Below are positions 1 through 7,360 of a stretch of DNA of 35,603 nucleotides, piece by piece; position 1 is the stretch's first letter, and each line of letters starts with the position of its first letter. The DNA comes from an uncultured Prevotella sp. GTDB taxonomy: Bacteria; Bacteroidota; Bacteroidia; Bacteroidales; Bacteroidaceae. Both the position numbers and the translations under genes were made by a program. The notes under the pieces were generated by a model. It was not told where the DNA came from, ran no database searches, and worked only from the letters and a program-made list of their open reading frames with translations. The DNA lies in NCBI GenBank assembly GCA_934203355.1, contig CAKPZC010000017.1:1-35603 (forward strand), in the 5' to 3' direction.

Positions 1-107
1 AATCTACTCATTCCCAACTGTTTACGTTCCAACCTCTCTTATTCTCCTTTGGCTGCTTTAGAGCTTTATGTTAAAATTAGAATAATACAAAGAAGTCGGC
101 ATCTAAA

Positions 108-176
108 GACATCATAGACAGACTTTAGCAAAGGAACATTATCATAAAAACTCTCCTTTGCCGTCTTGAAGATGTC
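108..176. repeat. nested inverted repeats in left-end gene-free stretch
   Basis: The first 360 bases hold no credible gene. Within them are nested complementary arms: GACATC (108-113) with GATGTC (171-176), AGAC with GTCT, and GCAAAGGA with TCCTTTGC around an 18-base loop. Together they could fold into one interrupted hairpin of about 70 nt. There is no clear U-tract after it and no flanking gene to the left, so I cannot tell whether it is a terminator, a structured RNA or the end of a decayed mobile element. Confidence 0.35.
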
Positions 177-197
177 GTCTGCAGAAAGCTAAATTAT

Positions 198-237
198 CTA
201 TGTGCGGTTGGCAAACGACTCGTCAAACCGCACATAG
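198..237. repeat. 12-bp perfect inverted repeat (hairpin)
   Basis: CTATGTGCGGTT at 198-209 is perfectly complementary to AACCGCACATAG at 226-237, with a 16-base loop. No T-tract follows on the + strand. It may be a terminator stem for a gene left of the window. A weak TATCTTTA-like -7 box lies further right, before the gene at 361. Confidence 0.45.
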
Positions 238-360
238 ACGCTGTAATAGCCCTTCATCATAAGAAATCTATCATCATTTCTATTATTTTTTTTATAAAAC
301 TAACAAATATCCAAATAAAAATATTATCTTTACAAAAAGATTCATAAACAGTTATTAGAT

Positions 361-585
361 ATGGCATATAATATTAGTGACAAATTAGATTGGATGCTGA
401 TTTTCATCTTTGAGTTCGGGCGAAAGCATGAACTGACGATGAAACAAGCTTTCAATTATCTCTATCGTTACCAAGGAATGGATTTCTTGGACAAACACTA
501 CGACTATGCCCATACTCAATCATTCAGATCAATGGTTGATGACATAACGGATTATTGCCATAGGAAAGGAGGGGGATTGCAATGA
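361..585 (+). CDS. DUF3791 family small protein
   Basis: A 74-residue protein that fits the DUF3791 pattern as I recall it: an N-terminal helix (LDWMLIFIFEFG), then a helix beginning LTMKQAFNYLYRY, then the characteristic DKHYDYAHTQS stretch and a VDDITDYC tail ending in glycines. It has no signal peptide or membrane segment. In Bacteroidales such genes sit immediately before a DUF3990 gene in a small cassette, thought to be toxin-antitoxin-like, though I know of no proven function. The stop codon overlaps the next ATG as ATGA (582-585), so it was translationally coupled to the DUF3990 gene that is now nearly absent. Start chosen at the only ATG giving the full family length. Confidence 0.7.
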   Translation: MAYNISDKLDWMLIFIFEFGRKHELTMKQAFNYLYRYQGMDFLDKHYDYAHTQSFRSMVDDITDYCHRKGGGLQ

Positions 586-632
586 AACTATATCATGGAA
601 CCAACACCGACAAACTATTGAAAAGGATATGA
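582..632 (+). pseudogene. remnant of a DUF3990 gene (16 codons left)
   Basis: An ATG at 582 opens MKLYHGTNTDKLLKRI and stops at 630-632. The first eight residues, MKLYHGTN, match the start of DUF3990 proteins as I remember them. Full-length members are roughly 150-170 residues, and I recall them as part of the ADP-ribosyltransferase clan. ATGA overlaps are kept at both ends, with the DUF3791 gene before it and the small gene after it. The simplest reading is a deletion of the gene's interior that left the first and last few codons in frame. The remnant cannot encode an active enzyme. Confidence 0.6.
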
Positions 633-850
633 ACGAAATAAGTGAAATGAAAGCAGATATGGTTAAGAACTTAGCTATCCTGCTGATGAACCAAAATAAA
701 GACATGGGGATGAATGAAGCACTTGCTATCGTTTTTAATTCTGATACTTACCAAAAGGTAATGGACGATAAAGCAGGCTTATATTATCAAAGTCCAAGAT
801 ACGTCTTTTCTTTCTTAGACAACGAGATTAGGAACGGGAAAATTTACTAA
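629..850 (+). CDS. small third protein of the DUF3791/DUF3990 cassette
   Basis: A 73-residue protein rich in Met, Asn and Asp. Its first half is a predicted helix (MKADMVKNLAILLMNQ) and its second half carries the phrase GLYYQSPRYVFSFLDNEI, which I associate with small proteins beside DUF3990 genes in Bacteroides and Prevotella. There is no signal peptide or membrane span. It starts inside the stop codon of the DUF3990 remnant (ATGA), so translation is coupled. Its function is unknown; by position it could be an accessory or immunity partner of the lost DUF3990 protein. A hairpin terminator follows 11 bases after the stop. Confidence 0.6.
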   Translation: MNEISEMKADMVKNLAILLMNQNKDMGMNEALAIVFNSDTYQKVMDDKAGLYYQSPRYVFSFLDNEIRNGKIY

Positions 851-860
851 TGATAAACTC

Positions 861-907
861 CGGTCAAGCAAAGAGCAAACCAACATTGTTTTGCCTTCGC
901 TTGACCG
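861..907 (+). terminator. hairpin terminator after the small cassette
   Basis: CGGTCAAGC (861-869) pairs perfectly with GCTTGACCG (899-907). A further inner GCAAA/TTTGC pairing shortens the loop, and a T-rich stretch follows. It lies just after the 629-850 stop codon. Confidence 0.65.
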
Positions 908-942
908 ATTGTCATTTATTTTTACAACGGTGGACAAACCAG

Positions 943-1052
943 TACCGCTTCAGTGCCACTTAACTGGTACTGGAGTTTCATACGTATGGTACTGGAGTTT
1001 CATTTGACTAACACTACAGTAATACTCAAGTGGTACTAAAACCTAAGACTAT
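943..1052. repeat. 22-bp-period repeat array upstream of the HigA-like gene
   Basis: TGGTACTGGAGTTTCAT occurs at 965-981 and again at 987-1003, exactly 22 bp apart. TGGTACT recurs in the same phase at 1031. The unit at 1009 is degenerate (about half its positions match) and the one at 943 more so. The array ends 46 bp before the regulator gene at 1099. Period and leading TGGTA core match the array at 1858-1999. It could be an operator for a DNA-binding protein reading one face of the helix. Confidence 0.6.
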
Positions 1053-1068
1053 GTCTTTTATTAGGAGT
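1045..1068 (+). repeat. 24-bp direct repeat, copy 1
   Basis: A 24-bp sequence beginning AAGACTATGTCTTTTATTA, with an internal palindrome AAGAC-tat-GTCTT. It recurs at 1604-1627 with one mismatch. The two copies flank the HigA-like gene and the methylase fragment. Confidence 0.75.
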
Positions 1069-1098
1069 TAGAAAAGAATATTTCAAAAACAAGTAATT

Positions 1099-1428
1099 AT
1101 GGCACAAATGAATCTTACTCCATTGGACGATGTGCTTGACAAGCATTTCGGCAAAGTTGGCACTCCAAAACGTGATGCTTTTGAAAGTGATGTGGATGAA
1201 GCATTGCATGCTTTTAGACTGGGTGAAGCCATCAAGAAAGCTCGCATAGAACAGAACTTGACGCAAGAACAACTTGGTGAGCGTATCGGAGTGAAAAGAG
1301 CGCAAATATCTCGATTGGAAAGAGGTTATAGCATAACCATTCCAACTATGAGAAGAGTGTTCAAGGCATTGGGTGTAGTAACTGCAACTATTGACTTGGG
1401 AATAGCAGGCAAAGTTGCACTGTGGTAA
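1099..1428 (+). CDS. HigA-like XRE-family antitoxin/regulator, orphan
   Basis: A 109-residue cytoplasmic protein with a helix-turn-helix of the Cro/XRE type at about residues 45-95 (IKKARIEQNLTQEQLGERIGVKRAQISRLERG). An N-terminal extension (LDKHFGKVGTPKRDAFE) and the ending GIAGKVALW are those I associate with Bacteroidales HigA-type antitoxins. Those are normally encoded directly after a RelE/HigB toxin of about 100 residues. No such toxin ORF exists upstream here: 908-1098 holds only the repeat array and a non-coding stretch. The protein probably still binds DNA, and the 22-bp array and the AAGAC-tat-GTCTT palindrome just upstream are candidate operators. Start chosen at the first ATG of the conserved N-terminus. 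Confidence 0.75.
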   Translation: MAQMNLTPLDDVLDKHFGKVGTPKRDAFESDVDEALHAFRLGEAIKKARIEQNLTQEQLGERIGVKRAQISRLERGYSITIPTMRRVFKALGVVTATIDLGIAGKVALW

Positions 1429-1451
1429 ATCCTTATTATATATGGTGTAAA

Positions 1452-1574
1452 ATGACAGAAAAGACAACAGATCTCATTATATCGAAGTTGCTTGATGCTG
1501 CGAATATTGAGCATTACGCAGAATTGATGCCATGTCTTCACACATGGAAAGAGTTAAGGTTGAACCACAAGTAG
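1452..1574 (+). pseudogene. N-terminal fragment resembling an N-6 DNA methylase/restriction gene
   Basis: An ATG at 1452 opens a 40-codon frame beginning MTEKTTDLIISKLLDAANI. This resembles, from memory, the start of N-6 DNA methylase/type I restriction-like proteins that carry an N-terminal nuclease-like domain of several hundred residues. Similarity is lost after about residue 24, and the frame ends at TAG 1572-1574. I read it as the truncated 5' end of a restriction-modification gene that followed the XRE-type regulator. It could also be a chance short ORF; the resemblance is over about 20 residues only. Confidence 0.4.
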
Positions 1575-1603
1575 GGTATTTGAAAAAAAAGGTTCATCAC
1601 ACA

Positions 1604-1627
1604 AAGACTATGTCTTTTATTAAGAGT
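1604..1627 (+). repeat. 24-bp direct repeat, copy 2
   Basis: Second copy of the AAGACTATGTCTTTTATTA-led repeat, 23 of 24 bases identical to 1045-1068 and 559 bp downstream in the same orientation. Between the two copies lie only the orphan antitoxin and the methylase fragment. Confidence 0.75.
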
Positions 1628-1662
1628 AACGCTATGGCGATGTCTGAAAAAAGTTTTTTGTG

Positions 1663-1743
1663 AAAAAAAGTGCCATATCTGCCATAAATGCCGCAACATG
1701 TTAAATGTCAATCATTTAACGGCTGGCAGATACATGGCGGATT
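1663..1743 (-). repeat. 81-bp dispersed intergenic element, copy 1
   Basis: Read on the minus strand, this aligns without gaps to 7390-7470 on the plus strand: by hand count about 59 of 81 positions match, with 21 of the first 23 identical and a common end in seven T. Inside it GTTAAATG (1700-1707) pairs with CATTTAAC (1713-1720). Outer GCCAT/TCTGCC segments are near-complementary, so it can fold into a hairpin. No ORF is inside it. It looks like a REP- or MITE-like element. Confidence 0.6.
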
Positions 1744-1857
1744 CGAGTTGAGAAAGGGAAATGTGACAGCCTGATGAAGCTGAAGAGCACCAATATTCAA
1801 CTAACGCTTGTCGTGATGTTTGAAGTTAAAAGGTATATTATTAATAGGTACTTTAAT

Positions 1858-1999
1858 TTTTCGATAATGGTAGAGTCTGTTTTCGATAATGGTAGAGTCT
1901 GTTTTCGATAATGGTACAGTCTGTTTTCGATAATAGAATTGCTACTTTCCGATTTTGGTAGCATGTTTTTCAGAATATGGTAACTTTTTGTAGCAAATA
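1858..1999 (+). repeat. 22-bp tandem repeat array upstream of aroB
   Basis: Units of 22 bp with core TTTTCGATAATGGTAGAG. Copies at 1858 and 1880 are identical and the one at 1902 differs by one base. Later units degenerate, but the TGGTA core keeps exact 22-bp phase at 1868, 1890, 1912, 1956 and 1978; the 1934 position is altered. The array stops a few bases before the -33 element of the aroB promoter. The gene-free stretch 1575-2075 otherwise holds only the 24-bp repeat and the 81-bp element. Confidence 0.8.
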
Positions 2000-2002
2000 A
2001 GG

Positions 2003-2033
2003 TTGCGTTTTTCTTCGATTTGCACTACCTTTG
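2003..2033 (+). promoter_or_regulatory. aroB promoter
   Basis: TTG at 2003-2005, a 20-base spacer, then TACCTTTG at 2026-2033, a good match to the Bacteroidales primary-sigma promoter. The predicted transcript start near 2037 gives a leader of about 39 nt before the ATG at 2076. Confidence 0.75.
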
Positions 2034-2075
2034 TATATTGTATACAAAGAATACATTAAAAAAGTCAAGAGTCTT

Positions 2076-3125
2076 ATGAAACAGAAAGTAATACTATCGG
2101 AAAATCTCGAGAGAGACCTCGTGACAGCAATATCAGAATGTGAACACGACAAGATATTTATTCTCACCGATGAGACGACACAGGCAAAGTGTTGGCAAAA
2201 GATGCAGGATTTCCGGTCGCTTAAGGGAGCTACGCCGATTGTTATCCTGCCCAATGATACCCACAAGAACCTCGACACCCTTGCCCAGGTGTGGACAGTT
2301 TTGAGCCAAGGAGGAGCCACACGCCATTCGCTGATGATAAACCTCGGAGGAGGCATGGTGACCGACCTTGGAGGTTTTGCCGCTTCTACTTTCAAACGTG
2401 GCATTGACTTCATTAACATCCCCACAACCCTGCTTGCAATGGTAGACGCCTCGGTTGGAGGAAAGACGGGCATAAACTTCGCTGGACTGAAAAACGAGAT
2501 TGGCGTGTTCTCCGATAGCCGCTTTGTGATAATCAGCACACAGTTTCTCGACACTCTTGACAGCGGAAATGTGTGCTCCGGCTATGCCGAGATGCTTAAA
2601 CATGGACTGATATCGAATGAGAAAATGTGGGCAGAGCTTGTAGGCTTCGACCTCATGCGTCCCGATTACTCACAGTTGCAGCGCATGGTGGGCGACTCAA
2701 TAATAGTAAAGGAGCGCATAGTGGCAGAAGACCCACATGAGCAAGGCATCCGCAAGGCCTTGAACCTCGGTCATACCATAGGCCACGCCTTCGAATCGTT
2801 TGCCATGAGACACGATCGCCCCATACTCCATGGCTATGCGGTGGCTTATGGACTTGTGTGCGAATTGTATATGAGTGTGAGAAAGGCTGGATTCCCAACC
2901 GAACGCATGCGCCAGACGGTGCGATTCATACTCGACAACTACGGTCGTTTCGATTTCACATGCGACGACTATCCAGAGTTGCTTGAACTTATGCGCCATG
3001 ACAAGAAAAACACGTCGGGCGTAATTAATTTTACTCTTCTGGGCGGTGTGGGCGATATACGTATCAACCAGACTGCAACCAAAGAGGAGATTGAAGAGGC
3101 ACTTGACTTCCTGAGAGAGGGATGA
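2076..3125 (+). CDS. aroB: 3-dehydroquinate synthase
   Basis: Converts DAHP to 3-dehydroquinate, the second step of the shikimate pathway, using NAD and a divalent metal in the cytoplasm. The 349-residue protein has the family signatures GGGMVTDLGGF, IPTTLLAMVDASVGGKTGIN and SGYAEMLKHGLI. Metal-binding residues appear as the Glu in the last of these and the His residues in NLGHTIGHAFE and LHGYAVAYGL. An upstream TTG at 2031 is in frame but lies inside the -7 promoter box, so the ATG at 2076 (MKQKVILSENL) is the start. It is the first gene of a + strand block continuing into menaquinone genes, with 48 bp to the next gene. This fits a supply of chorismate for isochorismate. Confidence 0.93.
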   Translation: MKQKVILSENLERDLVTAISECEHDKIFILTDETTQAKCWQKMQDFRSLKGATPIVILPNDTHKNLDTLAQVWTVLSQGGATRHSLMINLGGGMVTDLGGFAASTFKRGIDFINIPTTLLAMVDASVGGKTGINFAGLKNEIGVFSDSRFVIISTQFLDTLDSGNVCSGYAEMLKHGLISNEKMWAELVGFDLMRPDYSQLQRMVGDSIIVKERIVAEDPHEQGIRKALNLGHTIGHAFESFAMRHDRPILHGYAVAYGLVCELYMSVRKAGFPTERMRQTVRFILDNYGRFDFTCDDYPELLELMRHDKKNTSGVINFTLLGGVGDIRINQTATKEEIEEALDFLREG

Positions 3126-3173
3126 ATAAAAAAACAGAACTTGCGAAAAACAAAAAAAATGACATTTTGACTT

Positions 3174-3596
3174 ATGGATATAGAAAGAGTTAAGCAAATA
3201 CGCTTAAAGCAAGATGGACTATCGAAAACACTTGGAATGGAGTTTCTTTCTACCGACGACCCCGACACCTGTCAGGCACGTATGAAAGTAGACGAACGCA
3301 ACCGCCAGGTGTTTGGTTTTTTGAGTGGCGGAGCAACGCTCGCCCTCGCCGAGAATCTTACGGGAGTGGGGTCGATGACTTTATGTCCTGATAAAATATG
3401 TGTCGGCATTAACGTCAGTGGAAGTCATGTGAAGGCAGTGCTCGAAGGCGACACCGTGACCGCAACTGCCCGCATTCTGCATCATGGCAAGACGCTCCAC
3501 CAATGGCATGTGGACATACGCAATGAGGCGGGCGACTTGATATCGTCGGTCGAAGTGACCAATTTTGTTATGAATGGTAAAAAAGCAGACAAATAA
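3174..3596 (+). CDS. menI: hotdog-fold thioesterase, probable DHNA-CoA hydrolase (MenI-like)
   Basis: A 140-residue protein of the PaaI/YdiI hotdog family. Its position between aroB and menF suggests it hydrolyses 1,4-dihydroxy-2-naphthoyl-CoA to DHNA, the step after MenB. The conserved helix motif reads FGFLSGGATLALAENLTG, with the likely catalytic Glu at the end of ALAE. The His usually found just before the GG in E. coli YdiI (HGGA) is Ser here, a variant I believe is common in Bacteroidota. The later strand GINVSGSHVKAVLEGD matches the usual N..H substrate-binding segment. It lies 48 bp after aroB and 9 bp before menF. Exact substrate is inferred from context. Confidence 0.75.
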   Translation: MDIERVKQIRLKQDGLSKTLGMEFLSTDDPDTCQARMKVDERNRQVFGFLSGGATLALAENLTGVGSMTLCPDKICVGINVSGSHVKAVLEGDTVTATARILHHGKTLHQWHVDIRNEAGDLISSVEVTNFVMNGKKADK

Positions 3597-3605
3597 AAGC
3601 ACACA

Positions 3606-4694
3606 ATGAGTTTTGTATATTATCGTCTGCCGCATACAACGCAGGTCTATCGCAATCGACTCACATCTGAGCCTGAAGAAATAGCGTCGCTCGCTGAACT
3701 CAACGGGCGGCGCGGTTTCGTTATCGCCCCTTTCGCTCCCTCGGCCACTTGCCCCATATTACTTATGCCGACCGACTGGGAGACGGTAGACCCAATGGCA
3801 GATGCTGGTGGTGAACCACATCTCTTCGATGTCGATTCTGCCAGCGAGCACAAACGCTATGCAGTGGATTTCGAGAACTACCACGCACAGTTGCTCGACG
3901 GCACTTTCTCGAAGATAGTGCTTGCACGCAGCGAGCTGCTCACCGCATCGGAACCAATTTCAGCTCTTACACTTTTTGTGCGTGCCTGCCGCAAGTATCC
4001 ACGTATGTTTGTGGCTCTGTTTTCTACACAACGTAGCGGCACGTGGCTCGTTGCCACTCCCGAAATACTTGTCAGTGGCAAGACGGGCGATATGCAGACA
4101 ATGGCCCTTGCTGGCACAATGCGCCTGAGCGGCAAGGAACTGGGCTTTGATGTTACAGGAAGTGGGGTGGGCAAGGACTCGATTCACTGGAGCACAAAAA
4201 ACATTCAAGAGCAACGCTATGTGGAGACCTACATCACGGAGCGCATAGAGGATTATGCTGCCGACTTCGACGTCGTTGGTCCATACACGGCGCGTGCTGG
4301 AGACCTTGTGCACTTGCGTTCCGACATACGTTTCCGCCTTAACGACACGTCGCATTTAGGCGACCTGCTCAACGAACTACATCCAACTCCTGCTGTTTGC
4401 GGCATACCAAAGGATATGACTCGCGACTTCATCGTGAGCAACGAGTCGGCACCGCGTGGCTACTATAGTGGATTCTCGGGTATGCTCGACCCCGACGGCA
4501 CCACCTCGCTCTTTGTCACCCTACGCTGTATGCGCATAGGAAAGACCGAAGCCCACATTACGCCCGACGATGCCTTGGCAACCGACTTCACCCTGTATGC
4601 GGGCGGCGGACTGCTGAAGGATAGCGACGAGCAGTCGGAATGGGAAGAGACCGAGGCAAAAATGAATACAATGCTACAGACATTCAAACAATAA
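3606..4694 (+). CDS. menF: isochorismate synthase
   Basis: Converts chorismate to isochorismate, the committed step of menaquinone synthesis. The 362-residue protein carries the chorismate-binding fold: SKIVLARSE with the catalytic Lys, LAGTMRLSG, QEQRYVETYI, HPTPAVCGIPKD, ESAPRGYYSGFSG and the C-terminal YAGGGLLKDSDEQSEWEETE. It is shorter than E. coli MenF (about 430 residues), mainly in the N-terminal half. The context (menI before, menD 2 bp after) separates it from TrpE and PabB. It is translated as part of the aroB-men block. Confidence 0.88.
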   Translation: MSFVYYRLPHTTQVYRNRLTSEPEEIASLAELNGRRGFVIAPFAPSATCPILLMPTDWETVDPMADAGGEPHLFDVDSASEHKRYAVDFENYHAQLLDGTFSKIVLARSELLTASEPISALTLFVRACRKYPRMFVALFSTQRSGTWLVATPEILVSGKTGDMQTMALAGTMRLSGKELGFDVTGSGVGKDSIHWSTKNIQEQRYVETYITERIEDYAADFDVVGPYTARAGDLVHLRSDIRFRLNDTSHLGDLLNELHPTPAVCGIPKDMTRDFIVSNESAPRGYYSGFSGMLDPDGTTSLFVTLRCMRIGKTEAHITPDDALATDFTLYAGGGLLKDSDEQSEWEETEAKMNTMLQTFKQ

Positions 4695-4696
4695 TT

Positions 4697-6406
4697 ATGT
4701 TCAGCAACAAAGAGAATATAAACATACTGACATCCCTGCTTATAGAATATGGTGTAGTCGATGCCGTGGTGTGTCCAGGCAGTCGCAATGCTCCTATTGT
4801 GCACAATCTCAGCCAGTGTGGAGCTATACATTGTCATCCAGTCACCGATGAACGCTCTGCCGGATTCTATGCCCTCGGATTGGCACAAGCCACTCGCCGT
4901 CCAACGGTGGTGTGTGTCACGTCGGGAACAGCACTTCTAAACCTTGCCCCTGCTGTTGCTGAGGCTTACTATCAGCACAAGCCACTCGTTGTGGTGTCTG
5001 CCGACCGACCGCAACAGTGGATTGACCAGCTCGACGGTCAGACTCTTCCGCAGCCCGACGCACTCGGGCGTTTTGTGCGAAAGGCGGTGTCGCTGCCCGA
5101 ACCACACGCATGTAGCAGTCAAGACAGTCGGCATGGTGAGGAAAGTTGGCTGTGTCGCCGTCTTGTTGGCGAGGCACTTCTTGCCGCCACATGTCGTCAG
5201 CCATCGCCAGTGCATATCAACGTGCCTGTCAGTGAACCTCTATTTACGTTTGATATGGATAGCTTGCCACAAGTGGGCAGATTCGCCATGAACCGAATCG
5301 GTGGACTGATGGATGGGGCAAAAGATGCATTAGAGCGTTTTTTAGCTGCCAAGCGCCCGATGATAGTGATAGGTCAGATGGCTGAAGGTTCCGTGTCGTC
5401 TGCCACAATCAATAGGCTGACGAGTAGTTATGTGGTATTTGCCGAACCGTTGTCAAATCCGTCGTATACAACAGTGCATTTCGACGAGGCTGTGCGTAGT
5501 CTGGCTTCAATGTCCCCAGCTGAAGCCTCGCAATATACCCCCGACTATATATTATATGTGGGCGACACCATTGTCAGCAAGCCCACACGTCGCTGGCTCA
5601 GAGCCTCCAATGCTCCGTCGTGTGTAGTCACCGCCGACGCCCTCGACATTCACGACCCGCTGATGAGTCTTGAGAGTGTGTTGGAATGTGGTGAAAACGA
5701 TATTGACCGACTTTTATTCACATTGTGTGAGGCAAAACAAGCCGACGACTCACAGACAACATATCTCTCAAACTGGAAGAATCTGCTCGACCAGTGTGCC
5801 GCACATGCCGAGACTTATGAGCCTGCATATTCGCAGATGGCAGTGGTGAAGTATTTCGAGGAGCAACTTGCCGACCTCGACCTCGACATTCATGTGCATT
5901 ATGCCAACAGCACAGCAATAAGACTCGCGTGTGTCTATGCCCAACACTATGTGTGGTGCAATCGTGGAGTAAATGGCATTGAAGGTTCGCTCTCTACTGC
6001 TGCCGGATTCTCCATAGCCACCGACGACATGACAGTGTGCGTGATTGGCGACCTGAGTTTCTTCTACGACCAGAATGCTTTATGGAACAATAATCTGCGC
6101 GGCAATCTGCGCATAATCCTGCTCAACAACAATGGGGGCGGTATATTCAGGCAGTTACCAGGGCTGGACAGTAGTCCTGTGGCTGACTCGTTTGTGGCAG
6201 CGCGCCATGAGACAACAGCCCAAGGCATATGCACTCAGAACGATGTGGGCTATCTTGCGGCTCACAACCTGAGCGAGATGCAGATTGGAGTGGTGACGCT
6301 GTTGACGCGCCAGAGTGAGCGGCCAATGCTGCTTGAGGTGTTCACAGATGCCGAAATAGACGCGAAGACACTTGCCGACTATTTTCGCTTGCGAAACTTA
6401 AAATAA
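4697..6406 (+). CDS. menD: SEPHCHC synthase (MenD)
   Basis: Thiamine-diphosphate enzyme that joins isochorismate to 2-oxoglutarate-derived succinic semialdehyde. At 569 residues it is of normal family length. The N-terminal PYR domain has VCPGSRNAPIV and TDERSAGFYALG, with the ThDP-activating Glu at residue 52. The C-terminal PP domain has the ThDP/Mg motif GDLSFFYDQNALWN followed by NNNGGGIFRQLPG. An in-frame upstream start at 4640 would overlap menF by 55 bases; the ATG at 4697, 2 bp after the menF stop, begins MFSNKENINILTSLL and fits the family. It is tightly coupled to menF. Confidence 0.93.
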   Translation: MFSNKENINILTSLLIEYGVVDAVVCPGSRNAPIVHNLSQCGAIHCHPVTDERSAGFYALGLAQATRRPTVVCVTSGTALLNLAPAVAEAYYQHKPLVVVSADRPQQWIDQLDGQTLPQPDALGRFVRKAVSLPEPHACSSQDSRHGEESWLCRRLVGEALLAATCRQPSPVHINVPVSEPLFTFDMDSLPQVGRFAMNRIGGLMDGAKDALERFLAAKRPMIVIGQMAEGSVSSATINRLTSSYVVFAEPLSNPSYTTVHFDEAVRSLASMSPAEASQYTPDYILYVGDTIVSKPTRRWLRASNAPSCVVTADALDIHDPLMSLESVLECGENDIDRLLFTLCEAKQADDSQTTYLSNWKNLLDQCAAHAETYEPAYSQMAVVKYFEEQLADLDLDIHVHYANSTAIRLACVYAQHYVWCNRGVNGIEGSLSTAAGFSIATDDMTVCVIGDLSFFYDQNALWNNNLRGNLRIILLNNNGGGIFRQLPGLDSSPVADSFVAARHETTAQGICTQNDVGYLAAHNLSEMQIGVVTLLTRQSERPMLLEVFTDAEIDAKTLADYFRLRNLK

Positions 6407-6522
6407 TTATATAAGTAGCAGTTCAGAATTATCTTTACATATAGTAGGATTGTCACTCATATATAAAAATAAATATGAGCTATACTTAAAATTGTCAATA
6501 AAGATAAAACAAAATAAAAACG

Positions 6523-7350
6523 ATGGAAAAAAGAAATTGGTTGCCCATACAGGGATTCGACTTTAAGGAAATTCTTTTCGAGGAATTCAATGGTATTGCC
6601 AAGATAACAATCAACCGCCCACGCTATCGCAATGCCTTCACACCCCGCACCACGTGGGAGATGTCGCAGGCTTTCGCATGGTGTCGCGAGGCGCAGCGCA
6701 TCAGTGTAGTAATACTCACTGGAGCCGGCGACAAGGCTTTCTGTTCTGGCGGCGACATGCACGTGAAGGGTCGTGGTGGATATGTCGGCGACGACGGTGT
6801 GCCACGTCTTAATGTGCTCGATGTGCAGAAGCAGATACGCTCGTTGCCAAAACCAGTGATAGCCATGGTCAACGGCTATGCCATTGGTGGTGGTCATGTG
6901 CTCCACCTAATGTGCGACCTAACTATAGCCAGCGAGAATGCCATCTTTGGACAGACAGGTCCTAAAGTAGGCTCGTTCGACGCTGGTTTCGGTGCAAGCT
7001 ATTTGGCTCGCATCGTAGGACAGAAGAAGGCGCGCGAGATATGGTTCATGTGTCGCCAGTATTCGGCTTTCGAGGCTGAACGTATGGGAATGGTCAACAA
7101 GGTTGTGGCGTTCGACCAGTTGGAAGACACTTGTGTGGAGTGGGCAGAGACAATGATGGAGCGCTCGCCACTCGCATTGCGTATGATAAAGGCAGGACTC
7201 AACGCCGAACTCGACGGTCAGGCTGGTATACAGGAACTTGCTGGCGATGCAACAATGCTTTATTACATGCTCGACGAGGCACAAGAGGGCGGCAAAGCGT
7301 TTTTGGAGAAGCGCAAGCCCGACTTCAGCAAATACCCGAAATTGCCATAA
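6523..7350 (+). CDS. menB: 1,4-dihydroxy-2-naphthoyl-CoA synthase
   Basis: Crotonase-fold enzyme that cyclises o-succinylbenzoyl-CoA to DHNA-CoA. The 275-residue protein shows [16 protein letters not shown], the oxyanion-hole segment [34 protein letters not shown] and the MenB-specific [15 protein letters not shown] 116-bp gap separates it from menD and has no convincing -33/-7 pair, so it may still be cotranscribed. The genes that supply its substrate, menC and menE, are not in the window and do not follow it, which is unlike the contiguous men clusters I know from relatives. Confidence 0.93.
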   Translation: MEKRNWLPIQGFDFKEILFEEFNGIAKITINRPRYRNAFTPRTTWEMSQAFAWCREAQRISVVILTGAGDKAFCSGGDMHVKGRGGYVGDDGVPRLNVLDVQKQIRSLPKPVIAMVNGYAIGGGHVLHLMCDLTIASENAIFGQTGPKVGSFDAGFGASYLARIVGQKKAREIWFMCRQYSAFEAERMGMVNKVVAFDQLEDTCVEWAETMMERSPLALRMIKAGLNAELDGQAGIQELAGDATMLYYMLDEAQEGGKAFLEKRKPDFSKYPKLP

Positions 7351-7360
7351 ATACAGAACA

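Noticed and set aside
943..1999. CRISPR array
   Set aside because: Repeats of 22 bp are directly adjacent with no variable spacers, and no cas gene is present.
2031..2075. TTG start extending aroB by 15 codons
   Set aside because: The TTG lies inside the -7 box of the promoter, so it would not be in the transcript. The ATG at 2076 begins the conserved protein.
3606..4694. Second TrpE or PabB
   Set aside because: It shares the chorismate-binding fold, but the context (menI, menD) and the ending YAGGGLLKDSDEQSEWEET mark isochorismate synthase.
4640..4696. Earlier start for menD
   Set aside because: It would overlap the end of menF by 55 bases and adds residues unlike the family; the ATG at 4697 fits both spacing and homology.
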